64,000 bases of DNA from Bacillus benzoevorans (GCF_014207535.1 NZ_JACHGK010000001.1:62001-126000); one strand, 5' to 3'. Numbered from the stretch's first letter, positions 35,314 through 44,580 are shown. The notes: generated from the letters alone by a model not told the origin. Program-made: numbers and translations.

Positions 35314-35508
35314 AACGAATAGCTGGCTAAGTCCAAAGGGGAACGGTGTGGAGCTTGTAACTCAGCCTTTTATTTTATATCATTGAAGCTTTGTTAGAAT
35401 TCATTTATGTGATAATTAACTTTCCTGTATAAAAATCATATAAATAGGTTTTTAAAAGATGATATGGTATGATGGATTCGATTGGATTATAGAGAGGGGA
35501 GAATTATA

Positions 35509-35856
35509 ATGCTTCATGCACATATAACATCATGGGTACTAGCAATTATTTTATTCATTATTGCTTTTAGCTTGAATAAACAGGGAAAACAACATGGGTT
35601 TAAGACAGTGCAAAGGATCCTGCGTGTATTCTATCTTTTCATTATTATCACCGGGGCGCAGTTGCTTTTTAGCATAAATGTGAACTTTACATATATCATG
35701 AAAGCTGTTTTCGGTATCGTAGTAATTGGATTCTTTGAAATGATTCTCAGCCGGGCGGTGAAAAAACAACCGACAGGAGTTTTCTGGGGATTGCTTGTGG
35801 TTGCGTTTGCCATCGTTGTTTATTTAGGATATACACTGCCAATGCGTGCTTTCTAA
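35509..35856 (+). CDS. yisL: UPF0344 membrane protein YisL
   Basis: A 115-residue membrane protein with four hydrophobic helices, starting MLHAHITSWVLAIILF as in YisL/UPF0344. The frame opens 27 bases earlier, but the ribosome binding site GAGAGGGGAGAATTATA fixes the ATG at 35509. The function is unknown. A strong terminator follows the gene. Confidence 0.9.
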   Translation: MLHAHITSWVLAIILFIIAFSLNKQGKQHGFKTVQRILRVFYLFIIITGAQLLFSINVNFTYIMKAVFGIVVIGFFEMILSRAVKKQPTGVFWGLLVVAFAIVVYLGYTLPMRAF

Positions 35857-35879
35857 CCGTTCGCTTCGGCTTTAATATG

Positions 35880-35919
35880 AAAAAAGTCAGTCTTCTTAAT
35901 CTGAAGACTGACTTTTTTA
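35880..35919 (+). terminator. Terminator of yisL
   Basis: AAAGTCAGTCTTC / GAAGACTGACTTT stem with a seven-base loop, followed by TTTTTATT. It abuts repeat copy 3. Confidence 0.9.
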
Positions 35920-35924
35920 TTTAA

Positions 35925-36171
35925 GCTGTGTTAAAGGTCAATGTTGATTTTGGAGGACTTTGTTGATTGGAGTGGAAGGCACGAAGACTCCTCCGAAAAT
36001 GCTAGCGCATTTTCATCGTGCGTGGGCGGATTCGAGGAAGCTTATTCAATGTCCTGCGGGAATAGCGAGACAGACGAGACCCCGCAGGCACGAAGTGGCG
36101 AGGAGGCTCGGCGGTCGCCCGCGGAAAGCGAAGTGCCTGGAACGGAAATCAACAACCAAGTTTAACAGAGC
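35925..36171. repeat. MITE-like repeat, copy 3 (247 bp)
   Basis: Same ends as copy 1 and nearly identical throughout. It differs mainly at GCTAGCGCATTTTC (GCTGCGCATTTTC in copy 1) and in the segment CGGCGGTCGCCC, where copies 1 and 4 read CAGGCGTAGATGA. It lies between the terminators of yisL and the end of yisN. Confidence 0.85.
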
Positions 36172-36203
36172 CTTTATTTAAAATAACTTTTTCAACAGTT
36201 GAT

Positions 36204-36767
36204 TTAGCCAATTTTTTCAATGACCATCCTTTTTCCTGTATTTAAGGTGAATTCAAAGCGGTCGCTGGTGTTTTTATTGTAGTAAAAATGATGATGGACA
36301 CTGCAGATGGAATCGCCATTATCAAAGACAATAAAATTTACCCCGCTTTTCTGGCTGCTGTCTTCAAAAAAGATTAAGTGATTATAGCAATAAATGCAAT
36401 CGTAAACAGAAAAATCCATTGCATTTAAATTGGTCACAAATTGAAAGAAAGCATCATCATTTACTTCCTGCAGCAGCCTTTCTAAGGAAAAGATAAGATC
36501 TTTTCTGATTCTGACCATATCCTGGTCTTTCAAAAGAATGATTTCTTTGCCAAGGCTGATTTTTCCTTGTTCTTGCAATAATCCTTTCCGCCATCTTTTT
36601 AAACGGAACACCTCAATTTCCCTATATATCCAATCATCTAATGATAACGCTTCTTCTGTCTCATGTTCAAAAAACACCCATTGATGATTGATATATTCAA
36701 CCGTCCCTTCCGTATAGGAACGCTGCTGTAATTCAAGTAAATCTGTTCGCTGCTGTTGATTCATCAT
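36204..36767 (-). CDS. yisN: YisN-like protein (DUF2777)
   Basis: A 187-residue soluble protein with no signal peptide. Landmarks are MNQQQRTDLLELQQRSYTEG at the N-terminus and VYDCIYCYNHLIFF near the middle. It corresponds to the DUF2777/YisN family by recall and by being divergent from asnO exactly as in B. subtilis. Start ATG follows GGAGGTTTATGA. No function is assigned. Confidence 0.8.
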   Translation of the reverse strand: MMNQQQRTDLLELQQRSYTEGTVEYINHQWVFFEHETEEALSLDDWIYREIEVFRLKRWRKGLLQEQGKISLGKEIILLKDQDMVRIRKDLIFSLERLLQEVNDDAFFQFVTNLNAMDFSVYDCIYCYNHLIFFEDSSQKSGVNFIVFDNGDSICSVHHHFYYNKNTSDRFEFTLNTGKRMVIEKIG

Positions 36768-36947
36768 TCATAAACCTCCATATAGAGAACCCTATGATTT
36801 TAAGGGAGTATCCGCATATCTATTTCTGTACAAAAACATCTTGATTTAAACACGCAAATCGGGACGAATAACCATTTTTCATGGAGCTGCATAGATTATA
36901 CAGAAACTAAAGCTTCGAAAAGTTCCGCAAAGAAAGGATGAGCAACT

Positions 36948-38795
36948 ATGTGCGGTATAACAGGATGGATAGATTATCAGAAGAATATTAAAAACGAGAA
37001 AGCAACCCTTGAGAAAATGGCGGAAACTTTAGCGAAAAGAGGACCGGATGATACAAACATATGGACAGATCTGCATGCCGGATTTGGTCATAAAAGACTG
37101 GTTGTTGTTGACCCATTGCACGGAAAACAGCCGATGGTCAGGCGGAAGGATAGCTATTCGTATACGATTTGCTATAATGGTGAGCTATACAATACAGAAG
37201 ATATCAGAAAACAGTTGCTACTAAAAGGATATTCGTTTAACGGTCATTCTGATACTGAAGTTCTATTAGCTGCCTATATAGAATGGAAAGAAAAATGCCT
37301 TGAATATTTAAATGGTATATTTGCCTTTGCCGTTTGGGATTCTGAGCGCGATTTAATGTTTATCGGGCGCGATCGGCTTGGGGTTAAACCGCTTTTCTTT
37401 TATGAAACAGCTTCAGGACTGATCTTTGGCTCTGAATTGAAAGCAATCCTGGCTCATCCTGATGTCAAAAGTGAGATTACGAGGGAAGGACTTGCTGAAG
37501 TGTTTGGACTAGGTCCGGCACGATCTCCGGGAACGGGAGTATTCAAGGGAATAAAGGAGCTTCGCCCTGCTCATGCATTGACATTTTCACGCAATGGCTT
37601 GAAAATATGGCGTTATTGGAATGTTAAAAGTGAACAACATCACGATACAACTGCCGAAACAGTGGAAAAGATCCGCTTTCTCTTTACGGATGCTGTGAAA
37701 CGGCAGCTTGTTTCAGATGTTCCGTTATGTACCTTTCTATCAGGCGGGGTTGATTCCAGTGCGATTACAGCGATTGCCGCTAATGCTTATGCTAACGAAG
37801 GAAAGGGAAGTCTGCATACCTATTCGATTGATTATGAAGAAAATGAACAATTTTTTACAGCAAATGATTATCAGCCTAATTCAGATGGTGAATATATTAA
37901 ACTCATAACGGACACTTTCAAAACCACTCATCACGCGTTAGTCATTACACAAGAGCAGCTGGCAGAGCATTTAATTGAAGCTGTCCATTTCCGGGATTTA
38001 CCGGGAATGGCGGATATTGATTCTTCGCTTCTCTGGTTCTGCCGCGAAATCAAGAAGGATTTTGTTGTCAGTTTGTCAGGAGAATGTGCGGATGAAATAT
38101 TTGGCGGCTATCCATGGTTTCACCGGCTCGGGGAATCTGGCAGAACGGGTTTTCCTTGGATGCGCTCCGCTCCGGAACGGCAAGGTTTGCTTAAAAACCA
38201 TTGGCGAACACAGTTAAAGCTCGAGGAATATTCATTAGGTAAATATGAAGAATTGATAGCGGAGACACCATTATTGGATGGGGAAAGTCCGCAGGAGATG
38301 CAAAGAAGGCAGTTATTTTATATCAATATGCTTTCTTTTATGACGACATTATTAGACAGAAAAGACCGGATGAGTATGGGGGCAAGTCTTGAAGTGCGGG
38401 TTCCATTTGCCGATCATCGTTTAGTTGAATATGTGTGGAATGTTCCGTGGGGAATGAAAATGTACGGGAATCGAGAAAAAGGCATATTCCGTAAAGCTAT
38501 GGAGGGGCTGCTGCCAAATGAAGTTCTATACAGAAAGAAAAGTCCTTATCCCAAAACTCATCACCCTCTTTACCGAAAAATTGTCAAAGGAATGCTGGAG
38601 AGCGTTCTAGCGGATCGTCAGTCGGCGTTATATGAATTTTTTAATCAAGAAAAACTTCATGAGATTGTCCTTACGGAGGGTGCATCGTTTACGGTTCCTT
38701 GGTATGGGCAATTAATGACAGGACCGCAGCTGCTGGCTTATCTGGTTCAATTTCATTATTGGTTCGCGGATTATGGGATAAACATTACAGATTAA
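36948..38795 (+). CDS. asnO: Asparagine synthetase (glutamine-hydrolysing) AsnO
   Basis: Makes asparagine from aspartate, ATP and glutamine. The 615-residue protein starts MCGITGWIDY with the amidotransferase Cys2, contains the glutamine-site motif ICYNGELYN, and the synthetase ATP motif SGGVDSSAI near residue 265. In B. subtilis the AsnO paralogue is used in sporulation; the position next to yisN supports that identity over AsnB or AsnH. ATG follows AAAGAAAGGATGAGCAACT. The intergenic region with yisN holds both promoters. Confidence 0.92.
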   Translation: MCGITGWIDYQKNIKNEKATLEKMAETLAKRGPDDTNIWTDLHAGFGHKRLVVVDPLHGKQPMVRRKDSYSYTICYNGELYNTEDIRKQLLLKGYSFNGHSDTEVLLAAYIEWKEKCLEYLNGIFAFAVWDSERDLMFIGRDRLGVKPLFFYETASGLIFGSELKAILAHPDVKSEITREGLAEVFGLGPARSPGTGVFKGIKELRPAHALTFSRNGLKIWRYWNVKSEQHHDTTAETVEKIRFLFTDAVKRQLVSDVPLCTFLSGGVDSSAITAIAANAYANEGKGSLHTYSIDYEENEQFFTANDYQPNSDGEYIKLITDTFKTTHHALVITQEQLAEHLIEAVHFRDLPGMADIDSSLLWFCREIKKDFVVSLSGECADEIFGGYPWFHRLGESGRTGFPWMRSAPERQGLLKNHWRTQLKLEEYSLGKYEELIAETPLLDGESPQEMQRRQLFYINMLSFMTTLLDRKDRMSMGASLEVRVPFADHRLVEYVWNVPWGMKMYGNREKGIFRKAMEGLLPNEVLYRKKSPYPKTHHPLYRKIVKGMLESVLADRQSALYEFFNQEKLHEIVLTEGASFTVPWYGQLMTGPQLLAYLVQFHYWFADYGINITD

Positions 38796-38950
38796 TATAT
38801 GGCTTGAACGAAACCCGGCATTCGTTGGGTTTTTTCTTTTGTTTCGATTTTTTAAGATTGACGGGAGCATAAGCGAAAGGCTAATCTAATAGAGATATGT
38901 TTGAATATTTACTTAACTTTATAAAGAGATTCGTAAAGGGGGATTGGAAG

Positions 38951-40444
38951 ATGAAACGGGGAGGTTTGCTTCTTGTACTCATTCTGCTTACTTTTCAAAA
39001 TGTCCTTCCGGCAGCGGCAACTGAAAAAGAAGAACGGAAATGGCAGGATGAGAGTATCTATTATTTGATGATTGATAGGTTTCTTAATGGCAGTCAAACA
39101 AATGATACCGATGTTGATATGAATGATCAGCATGCCTATCATGGCGGAGATTTTGCAGGGATTATCAGCCGGCTGGATTACATCCGGGATATGGGATTTA
39201 CTACGATTGCACTATCACCGGTTTTTGCTAATGAAGGTGGGGGATACCACGGTTTCTGGGTTAATGATTTTTATAAAACGGATGAACACTTTGGTACACT
39301 GGCACAGTTTAAAACGTTAGTGAAAGAAGTACATAAACGGGATATGAAGATCATGCTCGATCTAGATGTATACCATGTTGGACCGCATCATCCTTTTCTG
39401 GCTGATGCTGATAAACAGGCTTGGTTTATCGCGACAGAAGCCTCAGAACTGCCAGCACTCAATTTGGACAATCCAGAAACGAAGCAATATATGATGGATG
39501 CCGCTCAATGGTGGATAAAAGAAACAGATATTGACGGATACCGCCTGCTTTCTGTGAATCATGTACCAATGCAATTCTGGATTGATTTCACTAAGGAAAT
39601 GAAAAAGCTCAAAGAGGACTTTTATTTGCTCGGAGATGAGAAAATAAGCGGCCCTGAAGAGCTGGCTGTCTATGCAGGCGCAGGCTTTGATGGCTGGATG
39701 AATTATCCATTGAATAAAGAGTTAAAAAAGACCTTTGTGCAGCCGGATCATTCCTTTAGCAGTCTATTCTCCTCAATGAAACAGCTGGGAAAAGATGAGC
39801 AGGATGCCGCAATGTCAGCAAATTTTATGGACAATGAAAATATTGTCCGCTTTACCCATGATGTCATTAAGAAAAATGAACATCCCGGACCGCGCTGGAA
39901 ACAGGCCTTGACACTAACATATACGGTTCCGGGGGTACCGCTTGTCTACTACGGAAGTGAAATTGCCCTTGATGGCGGCAGCGGCACAAAAAACCATGAC
40001 CAAATGAATTTTCGCACGGATAAGGAGCTTTATGATTATATAGCCCAAATAGGAGAATTGCGCTCTAAACTGCCTTCTTTAACTAGGGGAACCATGGAAG
40101 TTTTATATGATAAGGATGGAGCGGTCGTATATAAGCGGGTGTACGAGGATGAAACGACAGTTATTGCGATAAACAATTCTAGTAAGACCCAAACGATTAG
40201 CCTTTCTGCTGGTGAGCTTGAAAATGAAAAGGAATTGAGAGGGCTGTTAAATGGCGGTCTTGTCCGCAGTGCTGATAAAACATACATGATTACAATTGAC
40301 CGTGACATGTCAGAAATTTATGTTCTGAGTGAAAAAACGGGCATCAATATTTCCTATATCCTTGCCATGTCAGCTGTTCTGCTGTCCTTTACCATCTTCA
40401 TGATCCTCGTGTGGAGAAAGTCAAAGGCGAATGCAAGAAGGTAA
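38951..40444 (+). CDS. Membrane-anchored GH13 protein with lost catalytic residues
   Basis: A 497-residue alpha-amylase-family (GH13) protein with a signal peptide (about residues 3-24, ending AAAT) and a C-terminal transmembrane helix followed by a basic tail, so it is displayed on the cell surface. The TIM-barrel framework is clear (YHGGDFAGIISRLDYI, VPLVYYGSEIAL), but the four GH13 motifs are broken: DLDVYH for D-x-V-x-NH, DGYRLLSVNH with Leu200 where the nucleophile Asp belongs, GDEK with Asp229 instead of the acid/base Glu, and DNEN with Asn297 in place of the third Asp. It looks like a pseudoenzyme that may bind glucan. Start chosen at ATG 38951 after AAAGGGGGATTGGAAG rather than the frame's beginning at 38897. 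Confidence 0.88.
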   Translation: MKRGGLLLVLILLTFQNVLPAAATEKEERKWQDESIYYLMIDRFLNGSQTNDTDVDMNDQHAYHGGDFAGIISRLDYIRDMGFTTIALSPVFANEGGGYHGFWVNDFYKTDEHFGTLAQFKTLVKEVHKRDMKIMLDLDVYHVGPHHPFLADADKQAWFIATEASELPALNLDNPETKQYMMDAAQWWIKETDIDGYRLLSVNHVPMQFWIDFTKEMKKLKEDFYLLGDEKISGPEELAVYAGAGFDGWMNYPLNKELKKTFVQPDHSFSSLFSSMKQLGKDEQDAAMSANFMDNENIVRFTHDVIKKNEHPGPRWKQALTLTYTVPGVPLVYYGSEIALDGGSGTKNHDQMNFRTDKELYDYIAQIGELRSKLPSLTRGTMEVLYDKDGAVVYKRVYEDETTVIAINNSSKTQTISLSAGELENEKELRGLLNGGLVRSADKTYMITIDRDMSEIYVLSEKTGINISYILAMSAVLLSFTIFMILVWRKSKANARR

Positions 40445-40466
40445 TAGTGATAGGAATAGAGAGTAA

Positions 40467-40503
40467 ACAAAAAGGATGGAATCAGGTTCCATCCTTTTTT
40501 CTA
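40467..40503. terminator. Bidirectional terminator between the GH13 gene and yajQ
   Basis: AAAAAGGATGGAA / TTCCATCCTTTTT, a perfect 13-base stem with five-base loop and T-runs on both strands, between convergent genes. Confidence 0.92.
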
Positions 40504-40992
40504 TCGGTAATTGACAAATTGTACATCTACCGTTAAATCAGCTTCTTTAACAGCCTGAATAATTTTCTGGAGATCATCGCGGCTTTTGCCTGTCACGCGG
40601 ATTTGGTCATCTTGAACTTGACTTTTGACTTTAATGCCGCTGTTTTTAATCAAGGTGTTAATGATCTTGGCATTTTCTTTATCAATCCCTTGAACAAGCT
40701 TGGCCCTTTGTCTGACCGTACCGCCGCTGGCTTTTTCAACTTTACCGTAATCAAGGTTTTTCACAGGTACACCGCGCTTAAATAATTTGCTGAAGAGGAC
40801 GTCCTTTACCTGATCTAATTTGTACTCGTCATCCGAAACAAGAACTAATTCCTCTTTATCCAGCGAAATGCCGCTCTTACTGCCTTTAAAATCGTAACGG
40901 GTTTGAATTTCCTTCAACGCAAGTTGGATCGCATTTGTAACCTCTGCAAAGTCAACGTTTGAAACAATATCAAAAGAAGCTTCTTTAGCCAT
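40501..40992 (-). CDS. yitK: YajQ-family nucleotide-binding protein (YitK)
   Basis: A 163-residue protein of the YajQ/UPF0234 family, composed of two ferredoxin-like halves; recognisable by MAKEASFDIVSNVDFAEV, ETRYDFKGSKS-like IQTRYDFKGSKS, and the C-terminal VQDDQIRVTGKSRDDLQ. Homologues bind nucleotides, including cyclic di-GMP in Xanthomonas. ATG follows AATGGAGGTATATT. It is divergent from yitL, as in B. subtilis. Confidence 0.92.
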   Translation of the reverse strand: MAKEASFDIVSNVDFAEVTNAIQLALKEIQTRYDFKGSKSGISLDKEELVLVSDDEYKLDQVKDVLFSKLFKRGVPVKNLDYGKVEKASGGTVRQRAKLVQGIDKENAKIINTLIKNSGIKVKSQVQDDQIRVTGKSRDDLQKIIQAVKEADLTVDVQFVNYR

Positions 40993-41159
40993 AATATACC
41001 TCCATTATTCTTTCATATTTACGTAATATTTCAACATCAATAGGTGATTTTCCTTTACGATTCAATTATAGTAAAATATAGCAGTTGAGACAACATCCGG
41101 TAATATATGACAAGTTTTATCTTCACATAAATGAGCTTGTATGGAAGGAGGAGGTTTTT

Positions 41160-42023
41160 GTGTCATTGCAGGAATTTATCGGTCAGACCATTTCATTAGA
41201 GGTGGCAAGGGAAGCTGACTTTGGCTATTTTTTAACAGATGGTACAGAGGATGTGCTGCTGCATAAAAACGAAACAAATCAAGAGTTGGCATTAAATGAA
41301 AAGGTGGACGTATTTTTATACACTGATTCCAGGGGGAGAGTTACGGCTACGACTACGATCCCGAAAATTACAGTTGGGGTATATGACTGGGCTGTTGTAA
41401 GTGACGTCAATCCGGGGCTTGGGGTGTTTGTTGATATTGGGATTCAAAAGGATATGCTTCTGGGTGAAGAGGATTTGCCGGTCCACAGCAGTGTTTGGCC
41501 TACGATAGGTGACGTCTTATTTATCACCTTAAGAGTCAATAAAAATAACCGTCTTTACGTGAAGCTGGCAACAGATCCCGTTGTTGAGGCACATGCGCAA
41601 AAGGCAGAGCGGGCTGTTTTTAATAAAAGTGTTCATGGGTATGTGTACCGGACAGCGAAGGTCGGAAGCTGGATTTTTACCGCGGAAGGGTATAAAGGCT
41701 TTATTCATGAATCACAGCGGCGCAAAGAACCAAGGCTTGGACAAAAGGTTGAAGGCAGAATTATTGATGTAAAAGAAGATGGAACGGTAAATGTTTCTCT
41801 GCTTCCACGGAAGGAAGAGGCCCTCGACGTAGATGCTGAGCAGATCCTTTCGGTTTTAAACGAGCGGAACGGTGCTATGCCCTATTGGGATAAGAGCATG
41901 CCAGATGATATTCAGGAGAAATTCCATATGAGTAAAGCTTCATTTAAACGTGCCCTCGGCCGGTTAATGAAGGAAGGCAAAGTCTATCAGGAAGAAGGCT
42001 GGACTTATATAAAAGGGAAATAA
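41160..42023 (+). CDS. yitL: S1-domain RNA-binding protein YitL (CvfB-like)
   Basis: A 287-residue protein with tandem S1-type RNA-binding domains and a C-terminal winged helix, the architecture of CvfB/YitL. One S1 repeat starts around VYDWAVVSDVNPGLGVFVDIG and another around GYKGFIHES. The frame opens at 41085, but AAGGAGGAGGTTTTT immediately before the GTG at 41160 decides the start (MSLQEFIGQ). CvfB affects virulence regulators in Staphylococcus; in Bacillus the role is unknown. Confidence 0.9.
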   Translation: MSLQEFIGQTISLEVAREADFGYFLTDGTEDVLLHKNETNQELALNEKVDVFLYTDSRGRVTATTTIPKITVGVYDWAVVSDVNPGLGVFVDIGIQKDMLLGEEDLPVHSSVWPTIGDVLFITLRVNKNNRLYVKLATDPVVEAHAQKAERAVFNKSVHGYVYRTAKVGSWIFTAEGYKGFIHESQRRKEPRLGQKVEGRIIDVKEDGTVNVSLLPRKEEALDVDAEQILSVLNERNGAMPYWDKSMPDDIQEKFHMSKASFKRALGRLMKEGKVYQEEGWTYIKGK

Positions 42024-42033
42024 AGATATATAA

Positions 42034-42065
42034 AAGGGTTAGGCTCCCTTATGGAACCCAACCCT
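42034..42065 (+). terminator. Terminator downstream of yitL
   Basis: AAGGGTT / AACCCTT outer stem with inner GGCTCC/GGAACC pairing. The hairpin lies between convergent genes. The T-run is short. Confidence 0.5.
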
Positions 42066-42073
42066 TTGCTGTC

Positions 42074-42205
42074 CTATAGGTGATTTGTTTTCTTTGAATA
42101 TTGGTTTTTCCCGGCTTTGCGGTTTTTTTCCCGGAGCATATTCTTCTCCATGCGAATAGCGTTATGGTCTGTTGCTTTTTTATCATTATCTGATGTATGC
42201 GGCAT
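42074..42205 (-). CDS. Small basic protein, DUF3941-like
   Basis: A 43-residue, very charged protein starting MPHTSDNDKKATDHNAIR and ending QYSKKTNHL, matching my memory of DUF3941 proteins of Bacillus. The ribosome binding site GGAAAGGAGTTTTTTAT is good. No membrane segment or cysteine is present. Function unknown. Confidence 0.7.
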   Translation of the reverse strand: MPHTSDNDKKATDHNAIRMEKNMLREKNRKAGKNQYSKKTNHL

Positions 42206-42292
42206 ATAAAAAACTCCTTTCCATCATTGGCATGCAAGCTTATTTTCTGCCAAGATGACCAGGAGTATGTCCGCATATTTTTACCAATTGGT

Positions 42293-43153
42293 TTAAGAAG
42301 GCTGAGCGTTTAAGAAAAAGATCGCAATCGTTCCTGGACCTGTGTGGGAACCGATGACCGCCCCAATATCAGTGATCAATACGTTTTTCGCAGCAAATGC
42401 TTCCTCAATTAATTTCTTCATTTCTGCGGCTGTTTCAGGATCATCTGCGTGGCTGATGCCTATTGTTTGCTGGTCTAAGTGTACTCCGCGTTCTGACATT
42501 ATCTCAATGATCCGGCGGAGCAGTTTCTTCTTCCCGCGTATTTTTTCTATTGGAACGAGCTTTCCGTCCTCTACATTTAAAAGCGGCTTGATATTTAATA
42601 AACCGCCAAGAAACGCTGAAGCTTTTGAAACGCGGCCTCCCTTTGCTAAATAATCCAGATCTTCGACTGTAAATAAATGCTCCATGTGGGAGGCAAGGAA
42701 GGTAGTTTTGTTGACGATATCCTCAAGGGCTGCGTTTTCCTTTGCTAAACGGGCTGCCTCCATGACCACTAGTCCTTGACCGAGGGAAGCGCATTTCGTA
42801 TCCATGATCGTGAATTGAAAATCGGGATAAGTTTCTTTTATCTGCTCTAAAATCATGACAGCCGTTTGATAGGTTCCTGATAATTGTGAGGAAAAGGCAA
42901 TATAGATTCCTTGTTCATTATTTTGCGCCATTTCTGTAAACGTTTTTTCAAAGGTAAGCGGTGATACCTGGGATGTTTTTGGCTGCTGGCCATTGCGGAT
43001 TTCATCATAGATCGTTTTTGGTTTAATGGTAACCTGATCCTCGTACTCAATCTCATTCAATAAAACCTTTAAAGGGAATAAGGTAATTTGGTTTGCTTCA
43101 TAAAAGTGTAATGGTAAGTCACAGCCGCTGTCAGTCAAAATTTTAACAGTCAT
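42293..43153 (-). CDS. DegV-family fatty-acid-binding protein
   Basis: A 286-residue DegV protein. The family is the fatty acid carrier (FakB-type) that presents acyl chains to FakA kinase in Firmicutes. Signatures are VKILTDSGCDLP at the N-terminus, TSQVSPLTF, AFSSQLSGTYQTA, and the C-terminal GAVIGSHTGPGTIAIFF. The frame opens 36 bases earlier, but AGAAGGTGATTCCC sets the ATG at 43153. Which acyl chain it prefers cannot be told. Confidence 0.9.
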   Translation of the reverse strand: MTVKILTDSGCDLPLHFYEANQITLFPLKVLLNEIEYEDQVTIKPKTIYDEIRNGQQPKTSQVSPLTFEKTFTEMAQNNEQGIYIAFSSQLSGTYQTAVMILEQIKETYPDFQFTIMDTKCASLGQGLVVMEAARLAKENAALEDIVNKTTFLASHMEHLFTVEDLDYLAKGGRVSKASAFLGGLLNIKPLLNVEDGKLVPIEKIRGKKKLLRRIIEIMSERGVHLDQQTIGISHADDPETAAEMKKLIEEAFAAKNVLITDIGAVIGSHTGPGTIAIFFLNAQPS

Positions 43154-43266
43154 GGGAATCACCTTCTCAGTCAATTTAATGGGAAACAAATTGGTACCGA
43201 AGCTGATAAATCATATATTTAAGTGTAACATTTAATGATTTCTGATTAAAGAAATATCCTAGGGAG

Positions 43267-43306
43267 AAAAAAACAAAGCTGACGAGGATGTCAGCTTTGT
43301 TTTTGT
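43267..43306 (-). terminator. Terminator upstream of degV, downstream of the DUF3813 gene
   Basis: ACAAAGCTGAC / GTCAGCTTTGT, an eleven-base stem with A/T-runs on both flanks. It ends the minus-strand unit made of the two small genes at 43315-43655. Confidence 0.85.
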
Positions 43307-43314
43307 TCAAACAT

Positions 43315-43500
43315 CTATGATAGGCTGTCTAACTCTTTTTGCAGTTCGTGGAGCTGCTCTTGTTCAGCAGGGGTCGTGTTGGCCCACGCTGAAGACAGGG
43401 CATTTTTGGCTTTAGCAACAGCTTCTGGCTTATTATAGGAATCACAATTCTTCGCTAAGTCAACAAAGAGGCGTGCTTCCTGAAAAAGTCTGTTTCCCAT
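43315..43500 (-). CDS. Small DUF3813-like protein
   Basis: A 61-residue helical protein, MGNRLFQEARLFVDLAKNCD then KAKNALSSAWANTTPAEQEQL, matching the DUF3813 pattern from memory. The ATG starts three bases after the stop of the upstream small gene, whose last codons supply GGAGG as ribosome binding site, so the two are translationally linked. Function unknown. Confidence 0.75.
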   Translation of the reverse strand: MGNRLFQEARLFVDLAKNCDSYNKPEAVAKAKNALSSAWANTTPAEQEQLHELQKELDSLS

Positions 43501-43502
43501 TG

Positions 43503-43655
43503 CTAAATACCTCCACGTGAAGATTCGTTCACATTGGCCATTTTAAAAGCCTCAGCCTCAGCATAGGTCATGTGATAAGGGATACGCGCAGCATGTTTTG
43601 AAACCGAGTCAACACCTTGCTGTACAAAACGTTTTGATTTGTTACGTTTACCCAT
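43503..43655 (-). CDS. Small protein of unknown function
   Basis: A 50-residue protein starting MGKRNKSKRFVQQGVDSVSK and ending NESSRGGI. Ribosome binding site TTGGAGGGGATTCAT. It precedes the DUF3813-like gene by three bases and is probably in one unit with it. I do not recognise a named family. Confidence 0.7.
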   Translation of the reverse strand: MGKRNKSKRFVQQGVDSVSKHAARIPYHMTYAEAEAFKMANVNESSRGGI

Positions 43656-43764
43656 ATGAATCCCCTCCAAAAAAGAGTTTGAAGCTTATATGAGCTTCAC
43701 TAATAGTATGTTCTATTTTATCAAGAATAGGAGGGGAAATGTTGGAAAAAGCATAGTAGAAAAA

Positions 43765-44580
43765 TCAAATGGCATTCAGGTTTAATAAATCATTTAAATA
43801 ATAAGCGACGCCGTCTTCTTCATTTGTAAAGGTTACATCATTGGCGATATTTTTAGCTTCATCAATCCCATTTCCCATAGCTACGCCGCAGCCTGCATAT
43901 TCCAGCATTTCTAAATCATTGTCTTCATCTCCGAAAGCGATGATTCTCGAAGGAGGAATATTAAAATATTCTGAGGTATGCTTGATCCCCACTGCTTTAT
44001 TCAGTCCTCGTTTAATGATTTCGATTACTGGAAAAGGTGCACCCCAGCTGCGTTGTTCAATTACCTCTGCATGGACATCAGCTAAATAACGGCGTATTTT
44101 CTTCACTTGATTCTCCTCAGAGTGAATGAGCATGCTGGTTGGGGAGGCATTTAGAAATTTACGCAAATCGCCGGTTGTGATATGAGGATCACCAAAGCTC
44201 AACAAATCAAGCAGTTTTTCATCATGGTAGTGAAGGTAAACATCGTCAATGACTTCGGCAATAATATTGTAAAATTGAAATGAATTACAGGCATCCACAA
44301 TATCCTTGGCTACAGATATTTCAAGTGGAGAGTGGTAAAATCCCCAGCTGTGATCCTTTGGATGATGAACGAATGCACCGTTAAAATTCACAATCGGTGT
44401 ATCTAAATTTAGCTCGCGGTAGTACATTTCTGAGGAGCGAAATGGACGACCGGTTGCGATCATGACGATGTGTCCTTGTTCTTTTGCTTTGCTGATCACT
44501 TTTTTTGTTTTATCGGAAATGGTTTTATCATCCTTTAATAACGTTCCATCTAAGTCGAGCGCAATTAAATGTTTATCCAT
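43765..44580 (-). CDS. yitU: HAD-superfamily phosphatase YitU
   Basis: A 271-residue Cof-type HAD hydrolase. Motif I is DLDGT at residues 9-13, motif II is the ATGR segment near 47-50, and motif IV is FGDEDNDLEML. B. subtilis YitU (270 residues) dephosphorylates 5-amino-6-ribitylamino-uracil phosphate in riboflavin synthesis. The upstream extension to 44613 lies in the ribosome binding site TGGAGGGAGAGTCAT. It is divergent from yitV as in B. subtilis. Confidence 0.9.
   Translation of the reverse strand: MDKHLIALDLDGTLLKDDKTISDKTKKVISKAKEQGHIVMIATGRPFRSSEMYYRELNLDTPIVNFNGAFVHHPKDHSWGFYHSPLEISVAKDIVDACNSFQFYNIIAEVIDDVYLHYHDEKLLDLLSFGDPHITTGDLRKFLNASPTSMLIHSEENQVKKIRRYLADVHAEVIEQRSWGAPFPVIEIIKRGLNKAVGIKHTSEYFNIPPSRIIAFGDEDNDLEMLEYAGCGVAMGNGIDEAKNIANDVTFTNEEDGVAYYLNDLLNLNAI

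Noticed and set aside
42049..42276. 75-codon minus-strand frame overlapping the DUF3941-like gene
   Set aside because: The shorter frame at 42074-42205 has a proper ribosome binding site and family resemblance; the longer one does not.
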